DNA of 64,000 bases from Notolepis coatsorum (taxonomy: Eukaryota > Chordata > Actinopteri > Aulopiformes > Paralepididae): the NCBI GenBank assembly GCA_963971535.1, contig OZ020589.1, forward strand, positions 49,578,192 through 49,642,191, given 5' to 3'. The notes under the pieces were generated by a model. That model searched no databases. It was not told where the DNA came from and was given only the letters and a program-made list of their open reading frames with translations. The translations under genes were made by a program, and so were the position numbers. Positions 34,201-47,570 of the stretch are shown here, piece by piece; position 1 is the first letter of the stretch, and each line of letters opens with the position of its first letter.

Positions 34201-34589
34201 AATCTGTCAAACAATCAATCAATCAAACCATCCATCCATCCATCCCAGTCTAAATTGCTTTATAACACGTTCAGTACCTATTATCACCCCGCCGGCACAC
34301 CGTTCATAAAAGTGCCTGTAACTCCTGTTCTAAATAATTTACCTCTACTTTTATCTTTTGTTGACGTTTTTTAACTTGTAATTGTGAACGAACGAAGACA
34401 TGCAGAAACAAACGGTTTTTTGCATTGTGTACATCAACTTGTCGTCTTCAAATGAGCCCAACCATTTCCCCATAGTTATAATATAAAATATAGAAATAGC
34501 TCCGCTAAGATCATGAGATATGCTAGAATCGTCCAGGAATCCTGGCAACCCACAGTCATTTTCCGGATTTTTGGCCGGCACCCAAAGTG
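34201..34589. other. Right subterminal region of the piggyBac
   Basis: This 390-bp stretch is nearly identical (inverted) to 61,937-62,280 in the second copy. It presumably holds transposase binding sites. The 76-codon frame on the minus strand (34351-34581) is conserved only because the copies are recent duplicates. Confidence 0.75.
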
Positions 34590-34593
34590 TTAA

Positions 34594-35030
34594 GGGGATG
34601 CAGACCAGAGAAAGACTTTCGTCTTGTTTACATCAGGGTCCCCCATTTTCAATTCATCATAACATATATGACATACATGACATACAGATAGACAGTACTA
34701 TACATTTATGACACATCAGATTTACAAATACAGTACTGTTTGTGATACAAAAAGAGTCTAGTATATACATTTGACGAAGAAACTGTACATTGGAGGAGGT
34801 TGGGTAGGTGGGGTGGAGGGGGGGGTTGGGTAGGTGGGGGGAAAACTGCAAACTGTACATTGGAGGTGGTTGGGTGGGGGGGGGGGGTTGGGTAGGCGGG
34901 TGGTAGGGGGGGGGGGGGTAACTGTACATTGGATTATCGACGAAACCTTACTTGGTCCCAAGAAGAGGGTCTTGTGTATTATTGGGTTAGGACATTTACT
35001 GTACATTGGAGGGGGTTGGGTTAGGATCTG
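34594..35030 (-). mobile_element. Jockey-type LINE 3' UTR, second part
   Basis: Continuation of 25735-25818 across the piggyBac: ggggatgcagaccagagaaa, then the G-rich antisense of the C-rich 3' UTR (34,790-34,925), ending near ggagggggttgggttagg. It is truncated before the ORF C-terminus. Confidence 0.85.
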
Positions 35031-35433
35031 ATCGTTACACTGACACTATGTCTATTTGTATTAATGAGTTTTTTCTTGATTTGGAGTAGTGGAAATATCT
35101 TTAATAATATTTGGAACGGCGTGTGTCTGGAGGACAAAAGCATTGGGATGTGTGTCGGTATCTTACTACAGTAACTGCATTTGCGATTTGTCAAAGCTGG
35201 ACAACCCACAGGTAGTTTTTTTACTGTACTGTACCCATTCTGCAATCTGTTAAATAAAGTTTAAATAAACGCATCGCGGATCTGCCCGCGGATCTGCAAT
35301 GTAGAGTTGTGTTGGTTTGTTAAGTCGATTGCATTCTCACAGCGTACGAGTCGCTTCGGGTTCGGTTGGAAGTGCGCCGAGACCACCCTCTCTAGGCGGT
35401 CTCGGCCCGCTTGTTTTGTACCGCAACAGAAGT

Positions 35434-37131
35434 TTCAAGTTTCTCAAGTTTCTTTAATAGTTGTCATACAGAAGTACAGAATACTTTTATACAAAATGCT
35501 TCTTACTGTTGCGCTCCAGAGACTGTGCAAGACAAGATAAGTATGAAATAAAATAACATAGTAAAATTAGAAGTAAAAAAAATGAGGTCACAGTGTTCAG
35601 TTTAGACATATGTACAATGTTCGATGCAGAATAGACGTAGTTACCATACAATATACAATACTGTGCAGTGTACTAATATACAATACTATATAGTGCAAGG
35701 CAGAAATGGAGAAATGGGACGAGGTGCAATTTAGGTACAATTCACAGTAGGTGTACGAGTTGTAGTGCAAATCCTTTATCAATAAATATAAAGTGTAAGT
35801 GTGTTTGTGTGATCTAAAGTGTGGAGAGTGGGTGCTGCAGTGTGTTGTTTGTTTGAGTGAGTGTGTGCGTGTGGGTGTGTGTGCTGTGTGCATTTGATGG
35901 TTGTTGCATAGTGATTATTGTTCGTTTAGCAGCCTGATGGCCTGGGGATAGAAGCTTCTTCTGAGTCTTTCTGTGCTCGCCTTAAGACTCCGGTATCGCT
36001 TGCCTGACCGCAGCAGTTCAAAGAGGCAGTTGTTCGGGTGGCTCGAGTCCTTAATAATTATCTTAGCCTTCCCCTTGCACCGCTTGTTGTAAATGTTTTG
36101 GAGGGTGGGAAGCCCCCCTCCAATTGTGCGTTCGGCTGAACGTGTCACTCTTTGTAGTCTGCTACGGTCTTGTGCAGTGCTATTCCCAAACCAGGAGGTG
36201 ATGTTGCCGGTCAGGATGCTCTCTATTGTACATGAGTAGAAGTTCCTAAGGATCTTCTGACTGACTTGGAACTTCCTTAGGTGCCTGAGGAAGTAGAGGC
36301 GTTGTCGTGCCTTCTTCACAACACTGTCAATGTGTGTGGTCCATGTCAAGTCCTCGGATATGTGGGCTCCGAGGTACTTGAAACTGTTCACTCTCTCAAC
36401 CGGTGCCCCGTCGATGCTGAGGGGGCTGTAGTCCTTGACCCCCGACCTCCTGAAGTCCACAATCATCTCTTTTGTTTTGCTGACGTTCAGGGAGAGGCAG
36501 TTCTCCTGACACCACTGTGACAGGTTCTCTACCTCTTCCAGATAGGCCCTTTCGTCGTTGGCAGAGATCAGGCCCACCACTACTGTGTCATCAGCAAATT
36601 TGATGATGGTGTTGTTGTTCCGCTGTGCTACGCAGTCATGTGTGTACAGGGAGTAGAGGAGGGGGCTCAGAACACAGCCCTGGGGGGCCCCTATGTTGAG
36701 CGTGATGGATGAGGAGGTGCAGTTGCCGGCTCTTACCACCTGGGGTCTGCCCGTCAGGAAGTCCAAGACCCACTGGCAGAGGTCATAGTTCAAGCCCAGG
36801 TCCCTGAGCTTGGCTATGAGTTTGGAGGGGACTATGGTATTGAATGCTGAGCTGTAGTCGATGAACAGCATTCTCACATAGTTCCCCTGCCTCTTGTCCA
36901 GGTGTGATGCTGCTGTGTGCAGCACATGGGCTATGGCGTCCTCCGTGGACCTGTTGGGGCGATATGTAAATTGCAGAGGGTCCAGGTTGATGGGGAGGGA
37001 GGAACAGATGTAGTCCTTCACTAGCTTCTCAAAGCACTTCATGGCTATGGAGGTGAAGGCTACAGGGCGGTAGTCGTTGAGGCAAGCGGGCGTAGATTTT
37101 TTGGGTACAGGGATGATGGTGGACTTCTTCA
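35434..37131 (-). mobile_element. 5'-truncated L2-like LINE
   Basis: A minus-strand copy of the L2 at 9691-13410 with the (GAAACTT) tail at 35,434-35,455 and the same 3' UTR. The 5' end is cut inside the RT at about 37,131, where Harbinger-like sequence begins. Confidence 0.9.
35915..37131 (-). CDS. L2-like reverse transcriptase, 5'-truncated but open
   Basis: The frame is open from the truncation point ([18 protein letters not shown]) to the stop at 35915. It contains [61 protein letters not shown] and [13 protein letters not shown]. It matches 10179-11360 closely and shows Gln where that copy has a nonsense codon. It lacks the endonuclease and the first RT block, so it cannot retrotranspose on its own. 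No start codon is meaningful; the first Met is at 37042. Confidence 0.88.
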
Positions 37132-37235
37132 GCGATTGCTGTGTTCACATATGCCCAAATGAACCGAAATAGGGGGTAAACGCTCCAGGTTCCGGAACAA
37201 CAGCTCCAAACGAGCTAGGTGTGAAAACACCCTAA

Positions 37236-38422
37236 GTAGTGTTTTAATTTTAATCAATTATAGGCAGTTGTTGGACATATTATAGCATTTGTTCAGTTTC
37301 AGACCGTTTCTAGTGTTTGTGAAAAGTGTTTGCAGGCATTTATGCGATTCCTCTTAGCTTCATGGTATATCTCATTGATTAGCATGGGCTACATGATAAC
37401 TAGCCAGCAACAGGGCTGCTCGCTCCCAACGCTCTGTGCTGGCGCTGTGTCAGCTCGACTTCGGAGATCCGTCAATTGACGGAGCATAACGATGTGTTTA
37501 TAAAATGTCTATTTGCTGTTATTAGTGTATTGAATACTGGCTCATATTCTATATACATATATATATTTTTTTTTATCAACCCTGGCCCGATATGGAGACT
37601 ATTGAATATCCGGCTGCCTCCCTCAGCAAAGACGCCCTCAACTGAAACCTGTAGGGCGGCCACCAGATAGCTAGCTGACCTAGCTGCTCCACTGAGCCCC
37701 CGGGACCCACCAGATGAGGCTGTCAGGCCGGCAGAGATGGAGAGAGCAGTGTTACCTCGAGGAACAGAACGGAGTACGTTTGAATACAAAATTTAACACA
37801 CACATTAAATTATTATATAAATAATATGTAATTAAAATATATACAAAATGTCCTGGAAATCAGATTTTATTTATTATATTTAGTTTCATTCATTCATTCA
37901 TAACTTTTGAACTTTCTAATCTGTCAACTGTTCTATATAGCCGACAACATTGGCTAAATATCATCCACTCAAATTTGTCTAATCCCAAGTAAGGAAAGTT
38001 CTTGAAAATTATTTTGTTTCTTCACGTTCAAGTTCAACTAAAAATATTTGCTGTACATAATGAAGAATAATAAAAATAATAATGATGATAATCATACACA
38101 TATTTTATATCATTGGAAAGCCCTAGTTGTTAGCTTCAAAATGGTACCAGATATGAGGTACTTTGACCCAGTAACTAATAATCTATCACAAACCGATGTT
38201 AAAGTTCATGAATTTTCTAACTGGGCTAACACTGAACAATTCTCAAAACGGCATGACGGAGAATTATCACAATCTGAGTCTGGAATATCATATAGTTACA
38301 TGGAGCAATAACTGAACTGACCCTGAGTAGGGTGTGTTTGAAAGGGAGCTAGCTGTTGAGCTGTAATCAGGTAAATGCAATATTTCTATGGAAATATGTA
38401 GTTTGTAATGAATTAGCTAAAC
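37236..38422. other. Intergenic; no gene recognised
   Basis: AT-rich sequence with GTTAGC-type words. A frame at 38,048-38,311 has no recognised features. No terminal repeats were paired. Confidence 0.4.
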
Positions 38423-38717
38423 TAGGGGAGAACGGGGATGGTTGTCACACGGGTAGGTTGTCACATTCATTATATTTCACCACCAGAGGATCCTGTCTCC
38501 GATATTTTGGTATTTAAATGTCGAGAATTGGGGTCAGAGTTCACCTACATTGTCATATTTGGAGTGAAACAGCTGCATTTGAGGTGAGAGGACTTTTTGT
38601 GTTTTTCATGTCCATTTGTAAATATTCCGCTCCTCAGTATTTTTCTTCTAGGCTTTTACACAATTGGTTTATAATGAAACAATTATTACCCTTAAAAAGT
38701 GTGAAGGGATAGCTATA

Positions 38718-40434
38718 TGTAGCAGGGTGGATTATCCCTACTTTATGAGAGTAGATGTACACGGTCACCAGGTAGTAGGAACGCAGCAGATCTGAGTCCG
38801 GCTGAATCCCCGACTGTAGTGCAGGAGTATTAGAGTGGAGCTTTAGCAGAGGGAGTGGATGGGGCCTAGGATTTACTAATCTAGGGGTAGTGCGCTGGTC
38901 CTTCTTACCCTCCAGGGCGACTCGCAGTAATTCCCCACACACCCACACTTCTCCTAATACTTCTCGCACCCTCCCACACCCGGTGGCAGTAGTGATAGAT
39001 GATATACTTTCTCCCCAAAGCAGTACCTTTCCTTGCTGATGAGCAGAGACCTGTCCCAATGATGTATAGGCCGTGGGTAAGAAGGGGTTAAACAATAATA
39101 TACCTTACCCGAAAGGAAAGGGTTAAACAAGACAACACATTAACAGACACACACACAGTGATCCCATTTAGTTCTCTTTACTGAAACTACTATCCTCTTG
39201 TTAACACAAGGCACAATGACTAAAGCTCTTCCCGCTTACACAACACAATGATTAAAGCGCTTCCCACTTACACGAGGCACAATGACTAAAGCTCTTCCCG
39301 CTTACACAACACAATGATTAAAGCTCTTCCCACTTACACGAGGCACAATGAATAACGCTCTTCCCGCTTACGAAACACAATGAATCGCTTCCCACACTGG
39401 TGAATACACATTACACAGTAATGGAACCCGTCCCTTTAAGGGTTGAAATACTTGTTCATTCACCCATAGGTGGGGAAAGAGGGGAGAAAGAGGGAGAGGG
39501 GTACGGGAGCTACTAAATGCGATTTTATAAAGGCACACACGCTATCACACAACACATTTAACCAAAAGTCAGTGGGCCCACAGTTGAAACAAAAAGTCCT
39601 ATCTAAGCCGGCAGTCCCCAAAATAACAAACGTCGGGGCGCCCCTAATCAATGGTACACAGGCCAGTTCAAAGTACTGATTCTCTTCGCCTCTGAAAGGG
39701 CACGCACCGCACGAAGAGAATGTTTACCCCAGGCTCTAGCACTCGGAGTGCTCACTGTAACTGGCTCGTGTGTACTTAACCCAGGCTGGCCTGCTCCCGC
39801 AACGAATGTCCGCGTTGCGAGATGGCCGTCGAACGGTCCCGTGTTTGTCACCTGTGACAGGCAGGGGCGGGCTGGGTTGACGTTAGGCAGGCGACGGCTG
39901 GAGGTGGGTGTAGTCTGGCGATGTCCGTTTGGGGAGTCCGCTGCTGCGACACGCGGGCTAAACTGTGGTGCTAGGCCTAACTGAAGCTAAGCTGTGGATC
40001 GAAACGATCCCCTGTCCTGTCGCCTATACTTTAACTAAAACGCAACGTGTGCAATATCTACCACACTCTTCGGCAGTAACACGTCTGCTTCTTTGTTCAC
40101 AAAGTCTCTTTAGCATTAACTGGAAGCTAAGCTATCGCATACGACCTTTCTAACCCGCCCCGTGACGGGGGTCATATCTCGCGTGTCCTTAGTGTCTAGA
40201 GCTCCGCTCTACGCGTCCGCTCGCTTCTGTGTCAAAACAGCCCTCCTTCTTCTTCTGTCGTCTCTCCTGCCCAACGTCACACCAACTCCCCCTGGCGGCA
40301 GTCCAGTGCATGCTCCACTATTAACTGTCAATGTTAGACAGGGGAGTTTACACAACGTTATCCTGAACACAGTAGGGTACAAGGAATTAGGTTAGACACA
40401 TTGAATTATTGTTAGACATATTCAGGTGTCTACA
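38718..40434. mobile_element. Solo LTR, same family as 1599-3105
   Basis: The ends tgtagcagggtggattatcc and attcaggtgtctaca are flanked by tata (38714-38717 and 40435-40438). It shares with the first copy the tgtagcNgggtggattatcc start, the GGTTAAACA/GGGTTTATT region, agtcctatNctaaNgccggc and gatggcNgtcgaacg. It carries an internal tandem repeat at 39,200-39,380. Confidence 0.86.
39200..39380. repeat. Short tandem repeat in the LTR
   Basis: Repeats of about 30 bases in pairs: acacgaggcacaatgactaa, gctcttcccgcttacacaac and variants. About six half-units. Confidence 0.85.
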
Positions 40435-40588
40435 TATAGTTTAGATTGTTGTTAGCTAGCTAACTAGTTGTTAGATGGCTGTTAGCCTTGATGCTATCAA
40501 GACATTCCAGTTGGGGTTGGTCGTCACATTTTCTTTGGGGTTGGTTGTCACATGGAGTGCCCAGATCCTACATTTGCCATCACTGTAA

Positions 40589-41698
40589 AGGCCTCTGCAT
40601 GCTACAGAAACTGCAAAGCAACTGCAACACAACATCGACAATGCAACAGTGTTGCAGACACTCTGCCTTTATGCTTCTGCAACATCGACGAGCAGCCTAT
40701 GCAACATTGTACCCCGGATGTAGCTAGGTTCCCTAGATAGATGAAACTTCCCTTCTCAACCAACCCATTGATAACGAGCAGAAAAAGAAGCATCATTTCT
40801 ACTTCCGGTCGGGGGGTTTCAAAATAAAAGAGCGACGTCTAAAAGCACCGTAAATACGTTTATTTTCTACATTATCTAACGTTAACACGAACCTAAACTA
40901 ATCTAAAGTTAGTTTAGGTTTGTGTTAACGTTAGATAATGTACAAAATAAACGTATTTCCGGTGCTTTTAGACGTCGCTCTTGGAAGTATTATAGTGTCT
41001 GTTGCTAGCAGCTTAACTTTTGTCGGCCGGACCGGTTCTATGCTTTTTCGAGCTAACGTAACGTCATTAGTTTCCAATGGAGAGGAGAGAAAGACCTCGG
41101 CTCACATGCAGCTCAAACTACCTGTTGGAATAAATTAATTGATTGATGTTTAACTTGTCCCTGTGTGTCCAGTCATTTCGACTAGCAAACGTTGTATTTA
41201 ACGTTACCTCAGGATACCATTGTATTTAGTTGGTTAGCTATGTAGCTAATGTGGATAGCATTTTGAATAGCATCAATGCTAGCTGGCTGGCTACAGCTTT
41301 ATTTACTAAATTATGGAGGCTTTTTAATCGTCAAGGTAAGAGAGGATTTGTCATGATCAACTGAAGGCGTATGCTATGGAACAATATGTGCTTGGGTTTT
41401 CAGAAAAAGGCCAGCTATGTGACGCTAATTATTTAGCATCAACGCTGGCTGGCTACAACAATGGAGGATGGTATTCTCTGCGGGACCAATATTATTCTAT
41501 GACAGCCCCGCCCCCATTCACTAACCAACCAATCACTGCTACGCAACATCAACGCAAGGTTGTTCAGATTAGATTTTGGGGAGAGGTACGCAACATCCTC
41601 ACAACACACTCTACAACACCCCCTGCAACATGTTGTGCTGAAGTCGTGCTGATGTTGTGTTGCAGTCACGTTGCAGTTTCTGTAGCATGCAGAGGCCT
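40589..41698. mobile_element. PIF/Harbinger-like element
   Basis: The ends aggcctctgcatgctacaga and tctgtagcatgcagaggcct form a perfect inverted repeat that continues inward (aactgcaa). TAA lies on both sides (40586-40588 and 41699-41701), the classic 3-bp target. The interior is rich in GCAACA words near both ends and holds a 71-bp-arm hairpin (40829-40981). No transposase. Confidence 0.9.
40829..40981. repeat. Long hairpin (71-bp arms, 11-base loop)
   Basis: Bases 40829-40899 are the inverse complement of 40911-40981 with about three mismatches. The outer ends are agagcgacgtc and gacgtcgctct. It may be a separate foldback MITE nested in the Harbinger element. Confidence 0.92.
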
Positions 41699-42196
41699 TA
41701 ACAAGTGAATGAGTGTTCTTATTTTTTTGGTATAGGATGGCCTAAAGATGTGTTCCTGTTTATGTTCATGTTAAGATGCATTAAGTTATGTATTTGTCAA
41801 CTTGTCAATGCAATTAAACTTTCAAATTTAGTTCTGCCTTCTTGTCTTCTTTTTAAGATTTTTTCCCATTAAAACACATGGTGACAACCAACCCCATAGT
41901 GTGTGACAACCATCCCCATGATGGGGTTGGTTGCCACAATGTCTCAGAGTGTCTTTGATAGGTGATTAACTCTTTGTTACAATACATTGGAAAATGAGAG
42001 GGATACACATTTCAAGCCAACATCTTAAGCTTCAATTTAATGTAGGAATGACTATTGAAAGATGTTTTGATGATGAGCAATTCACACTAGAGTAAAAAGT
42101 GTGACAACTATCCCTGTTCTCCCCTACATGACAAAAGGTAGCTAACTACTGAAAAAGCGACTGAGATTTGAGAATTAAACTACCACCCAACTACTG

Positions 42197-43240
42197 CAAA
42201 TTATCATTAAATTACTAGTAATTGGCCTGGAAGACAGCAACCACCATCATCCCTGTACCAAAAACACCTCATGCGGAATCTCATAATGACTTTAGACCTG
42301 CCGCTCTCACACCTCTACTTAGCGTGTGTATGGAGCGTCTAATGTGTAAAGAACTCTCATCTCAAAAGAGATTGTGGACACCATGCAATTTGCCTGCCGA
42401 GCTAATCGAGGTGTCGAAGATGCTACTCTCACTCTCTTAGATAAAGTCCACTAATTTAGACAAACCCAACACTCAGAACAACCCCAGTGTGGTTTATGAC
42501 TGCCTTGTCCTGAATACAGGTGTCCCTCAGGGGTGTGTAATATCCCCCTGCTGTTCTCAATATAAACACTAATGAAGTGCAGTGACCTCTCCCTTATAAA
42601 GTATGGATGCTATGTCCCTGGTTGCCTGCCTGTGGGATATGAACAGCGACTCCTACTCTCATCAACAGTCTTGCCTACAGAGGAGTCTTGTCTGGGAGGC
42701 AATAGGAGAGCAGGCAGTACAGGCTCTACAAGCCAATTAGTATGACGGGCCAGGAAGGGGAGCAGATGACCCACAAATATATGGGAACAGTAATTGACAA
42801 TAAAGTCACCTTTCAGGACAGTGTCGACTACATCTACAAGAAAGCAAGTCAGCGCCTCACTGTGCGGAGGAAACTGAGGAGCTTTAACGCAGTCAGCGCA
42901 CCCTGGCCATGGTCTACAAATCACTAACTGAGAGTGTTCTCACGTGTAACATTGTATCATGGTATGGAAACCTCTCAGTAGAACACAAGAACAAACGGAC
43001 ACAGGTTGTCACCCATGCAGGCCAGCAAGATCGAAGGAGACCAACAACTCCAGGACTTATTTTCTCAGTCTACAACCAAAAAAGTAAACCCAGATCTACT
43101 GTACAATGACCCCACCCACCCTCTCCACTCAGCATGGCAGCTGCTGCCATCAGGCCACAGACTGAAAGTCCATATGGCCAGGAAGAACGCCTACAAGAAA
43201 TGCTTTATTCCATCAGCTTTGTCCCTCCTCAATAAATAAG
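42197..43240 (+). pseudogene. Old L2-like LINE RT relic
   Basis: Scattered RT segments appear in several frames: TTIIPVPKTPHAESHNDFRP, LTPLLSVCMERLMCKEL, VPQGC, DYIYKKASQRL..RRKLRSFN, SVLTCNIVSWYGNLS and the tail FIPSALSLLNK. The order is as in L2 ORFs, but with many stops and deletions. It is older than the L2 copies at 10 and 36 kb. The following (CA)n tract may mark the tail. Confidence 0.8.
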
Positions 43241-43270
43241 CCCCTTGGAACTCACCTGCCCACACATACA

Positions 43271-43306
<36 letters not shown>

Positions 43307-43307
43307 C

Positions 43308-43389
<82 letters not shown>
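43271..43389. repeat. (CGCA)n-(CA)n microsatellite
   Basis: CGCACGCA units pass into about 37 uninterrupted CA units. Confidence 0.97.
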
Positions 43390-43391
<2 letters not shown>

Positions 43392-44460
43392 CATATGAAC
43401 ACTCAATGCAAAACCTTTTTTTAACCCTTTCCCCTAAGGCCCCCTAATTTTTTATTTATTTAATAACTCTTGATTACTTGTATGTCGATACTCTGTTTGA
43501 GTTAAATAAACGTGTGTTAACGAAGTCTATATTTGATTGAGTACATCCTTGATCCAGCTAAATTCCTCGACAATATATTACATCACCATGGACAGGATTT
43601 ATTTTTTAACCTTGGCAGTTTTTTCTACTGGTGCAGAGAAAAGGGTGAGATTTACTCTCGTCTACATTATATTTGCTTGGTAAGGAACTTGCCCTTCCTC
43701 CTATTCTTTGCATTTAGTTGATGAAAATGGTTATGCTACTATATAGAGTTATGGCTGGATGGTGAGATCTGTGTGCATTGTTTGATCTGGCATTAATATT
43801 ATATGGGTAACGCGTGTGTAATTGTCAAGTCAAAGCGAATTTCTCTCTGACATGTCAAGATTTTTATAAATATGCTCTTGGTCAGAAGGCTCTACTTGAA
43901 GCTGCATGGTCCAGTAATAAACAACATTTTCTCAAGCACTAAATATGCATTACGTGCACTATGCTCTCCATGGTGCTGAAACCTTCAGAGGTTTTGGAGC
44001 ATGTAATGAAGATGTAATTTATATTGGCCTACAATTTGTTTTTCCCCCCTAGTGTTACAGCCATTTGCTTAGCCTACTGTTCCCCATAGGCTACTTTGCG
44101 TTTTTTAAGAGTTGTTTCCTATTGTCCACTGCTGTTTTAATTTGTATGTGTATATTATATGTATTTCACTTATGCAGAATAACACTCTTTGTAGGCCTAC
44201 TCATGCTGCTCATGTTATTATACATCCTGTATTATATGTTAGTTTTATTCATGGTAAAAATGGATGGTATAATATTAGCCCGTAGGGGACTGTTTAGTGT
44301 ATTTAAATTCACAGTAATTCACTAAGGGGAAGAGATACAATAACCTATTCTAACTAAACCCAGTCTATTTAATTATCTCCCACTCCAACATAACTCTGTC
44401 TAGTCCGCTAGACTATGCGTTGTATTACCAAATGTTGATTATAAATTATGATTTACCTGC
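43390..44460. other. Intergenic; no gene recognised
   Basis: AT-rich unique-looking sequence; a hydrophobic frame at 44,065-44,325 has no homology I can name and is not supported as a gene. Confidence 0.4.
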
Positions 44461-44466
44461 TTTTCA

Positions 44467-46129
<1,663 letters not shown>

Positions 46130-46689
46130 ATCTAGGCAACATAGCCTTTTTTCTCTCCATCTCATCTTTATCTCATCCCTATTTCACCTCTATCTCATCT
46201 CTATTTCACCTCTATCTCATCTCTACTTGACCTCTATCTCACCTATAACTCACCTCTATCTCACCCCTATTTCACCTCTATCTCACCTACAGTATATCTC
46301 ACCTATATCTCACCTACAGTATATCTCACCTTATCTCACCTATATCTCACCTACAGTATATCTCACCTACATTATATCTTACCTATGTATATCTCACCTA
46401 CAGTATATCTCACCTATATCTCACCTACATTATATCTCACCTATATCGCACCTATAGTATATCTCACCTATATCTCACCTACATTATATCTCACCTACTG
46501 TATATCTCACCTATAGTATATCTCACCTATATCTCACCTACAGTATAGCTTACCTACATTATATCTCACCTATATCTCACCTATAGTATATCTCACCTAT
46601 ATCTCACCTACAGTATAGCTCACCTACAGTATAGCTCACCTACATTATATCTCACCTATATCTCACCTACAGTATATATCACCTACCGG
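46130..46689. repeat. Minisatellite based on TATCTCACCTA
   Basis: Tens of variant units of tatctcaccta alternating with cagtatatctcaccta. The array resumes at 47,512-47,570 after a LINE insertion. Confidence 0.93.
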
Positions 46690-47511
46690 TCATCCACCAT
46701 CACCACCATTCTCCTTCTCCGGCCAGGAAATTCCTCTCTCCACCCTTGTCACTAACTTGGGCGTGAAAATGGGCTCCCACCTCACATACGAGACCCACAT
46801 CAAACACCTCTGCAAGACCTCTTTCTTTCACCTCAGGAACATCACAAAACTCCGCTCCTCACTCACTCTGGCAGATTCAGAGAAACTCGTCCACGACTTC
46901 GTCTCCTCCAAGCTATTGTAATGCACTCCTCATCGGGATCCCTAGTAAAAGCATTAAAAAACTGCAATCCATCCAGAATAGCGCTGCTAGGATGCTGATG
47001 AGGGTGCGCGAAAACATGACCACATCACCCCCACCCTCAGATCACTACACTGGCTCCCCGTGGAACACAGGATCGAGTACAAGGTCTCCCTCCTCACTCA
47101 CCAGTGTGTACACGGTGGTGCCCCTGCCTACCTCAAGGAACTCCTCACCCCCCAGTCCTCCTCACGCTCCCTCCGCTCCGGCACAGCCTACCTCCTCAAA
47201 GCCCCCAGGACTAAGCTGCACACCATGGGCGATCGAGCCTTCTGCTCGGCCGCACCCAGACTGTGGAATGCTCTCCCCAACCACCTGAGAGCACCACAAA
47301 CTGTTGACACTTTTAAACGTGGACTCAAGACCTACCTTTTTAGAAAGGCCTTTTATTCGTTTTTATGTCTTATCATATGTTGTTCTGCTATGTGTTCTTC
47401 TTTTTTTATATATCTATTTTTATTTTATTCTTTTAACTCTGTAGCACTCTGATATTCTCAGGAATGTACAGTAGGGTGTGTTACAAATAAAATGTATTAT
47501 TATTATTATTA
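46690..47511 (+). pseudogene. LINE ORF2 C-terminus inserted in the minisatellite
   Basis: The plus strand reads HLRNITKLRSSLT, KLVHDFVSSK, IQNSAARMLMRVR and, after a frameshift near 47,050, HRIEYKVSLLTHQCVHGGAP and WNALPNHLRAPQTVDTFKRG, ending LKTYLFRKAF. This is the C-terminal end of a jockey-group LINE RT protein. A (TTA)n tail at 47,495-47,511 follows aaataaaatg. It is 5'-truncated and lies between two blocks of the same minisatellite. Confidence 0.82.
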
Positions 47512-47570
47512 TATCTCACCTACAGTATATCTCACCTACAGTATATCTCACCTACAGTATACTCACCTAT

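Larger units (their letters stand above)
25819..34589 (+). mobile_element. Autonomous-type piggyBac element, 8.8 kb
   Basis: The element lies in TTAA (25815-25818 and 34590-34593). The left end cactttgggtgccagg and the right end ccggcacccaaagtg share a 13-bp terminal inverted repeat. In order it holds a promoter region, a six-exon transposase gene (26436-30773), a 109-bp satellite (31422-32520), an 81-85-bp satellite (33055-34200) and a 390-bp right subterminal region. At 8.8 kb it is much longer than a typical piggyBac of 2-3 kb. A second copy starts at 61,937 in inverse orientation. Confidence 0.92.
25220..37232. mobile_element. PIF/Harbinger-like element split by nested insertions
   Basis: The left end gggcattttcacacct and the right end aggtgtgaaaacaccc are inverted copies with two mismatches, flanked by TAA (25217-25219 and 37233-37235), the 3-bp target of PIF/Harbinger elements. 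The original interior is at about 25,220-25,734, 35,275-35,430 and 37,132-37,232. A LINE tail, the large piggyBac and an L2 fill the rest. No transposase frame of its own was found. Confidence 0.6.
38423..42126. mobile_element. TIR DNA transposon with nested LTR and Harbinger
   Basis: The left end taggggagaacggggatgg (extending into ttgtcac) matches the inverse of the right end (gtgacaacta, tccctgttctccccta) over 26 bp with two mismatches. The outermost TA may be the target duplication. Internal GGGGTTGGTTGTCAC words repeat several times (40,510-40,560 and 41,880-41,940). Without the nested LTR and Harbinger about 0.87 kb remain, with no transposase. The superfamily was not settled. Confidence 0.75.

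Noticed and set aside
34351..34581. A 76-codon frame identical in two places (also 61945-62175)
   Set aside because: Identity is explained by the two copies of the piggyBac right end; no protein features and no promoter.
46227..46457. Ser/Pro/Ile repeat frame
   Set aside because: Translation of the TATCTCACCTA minisatellite.
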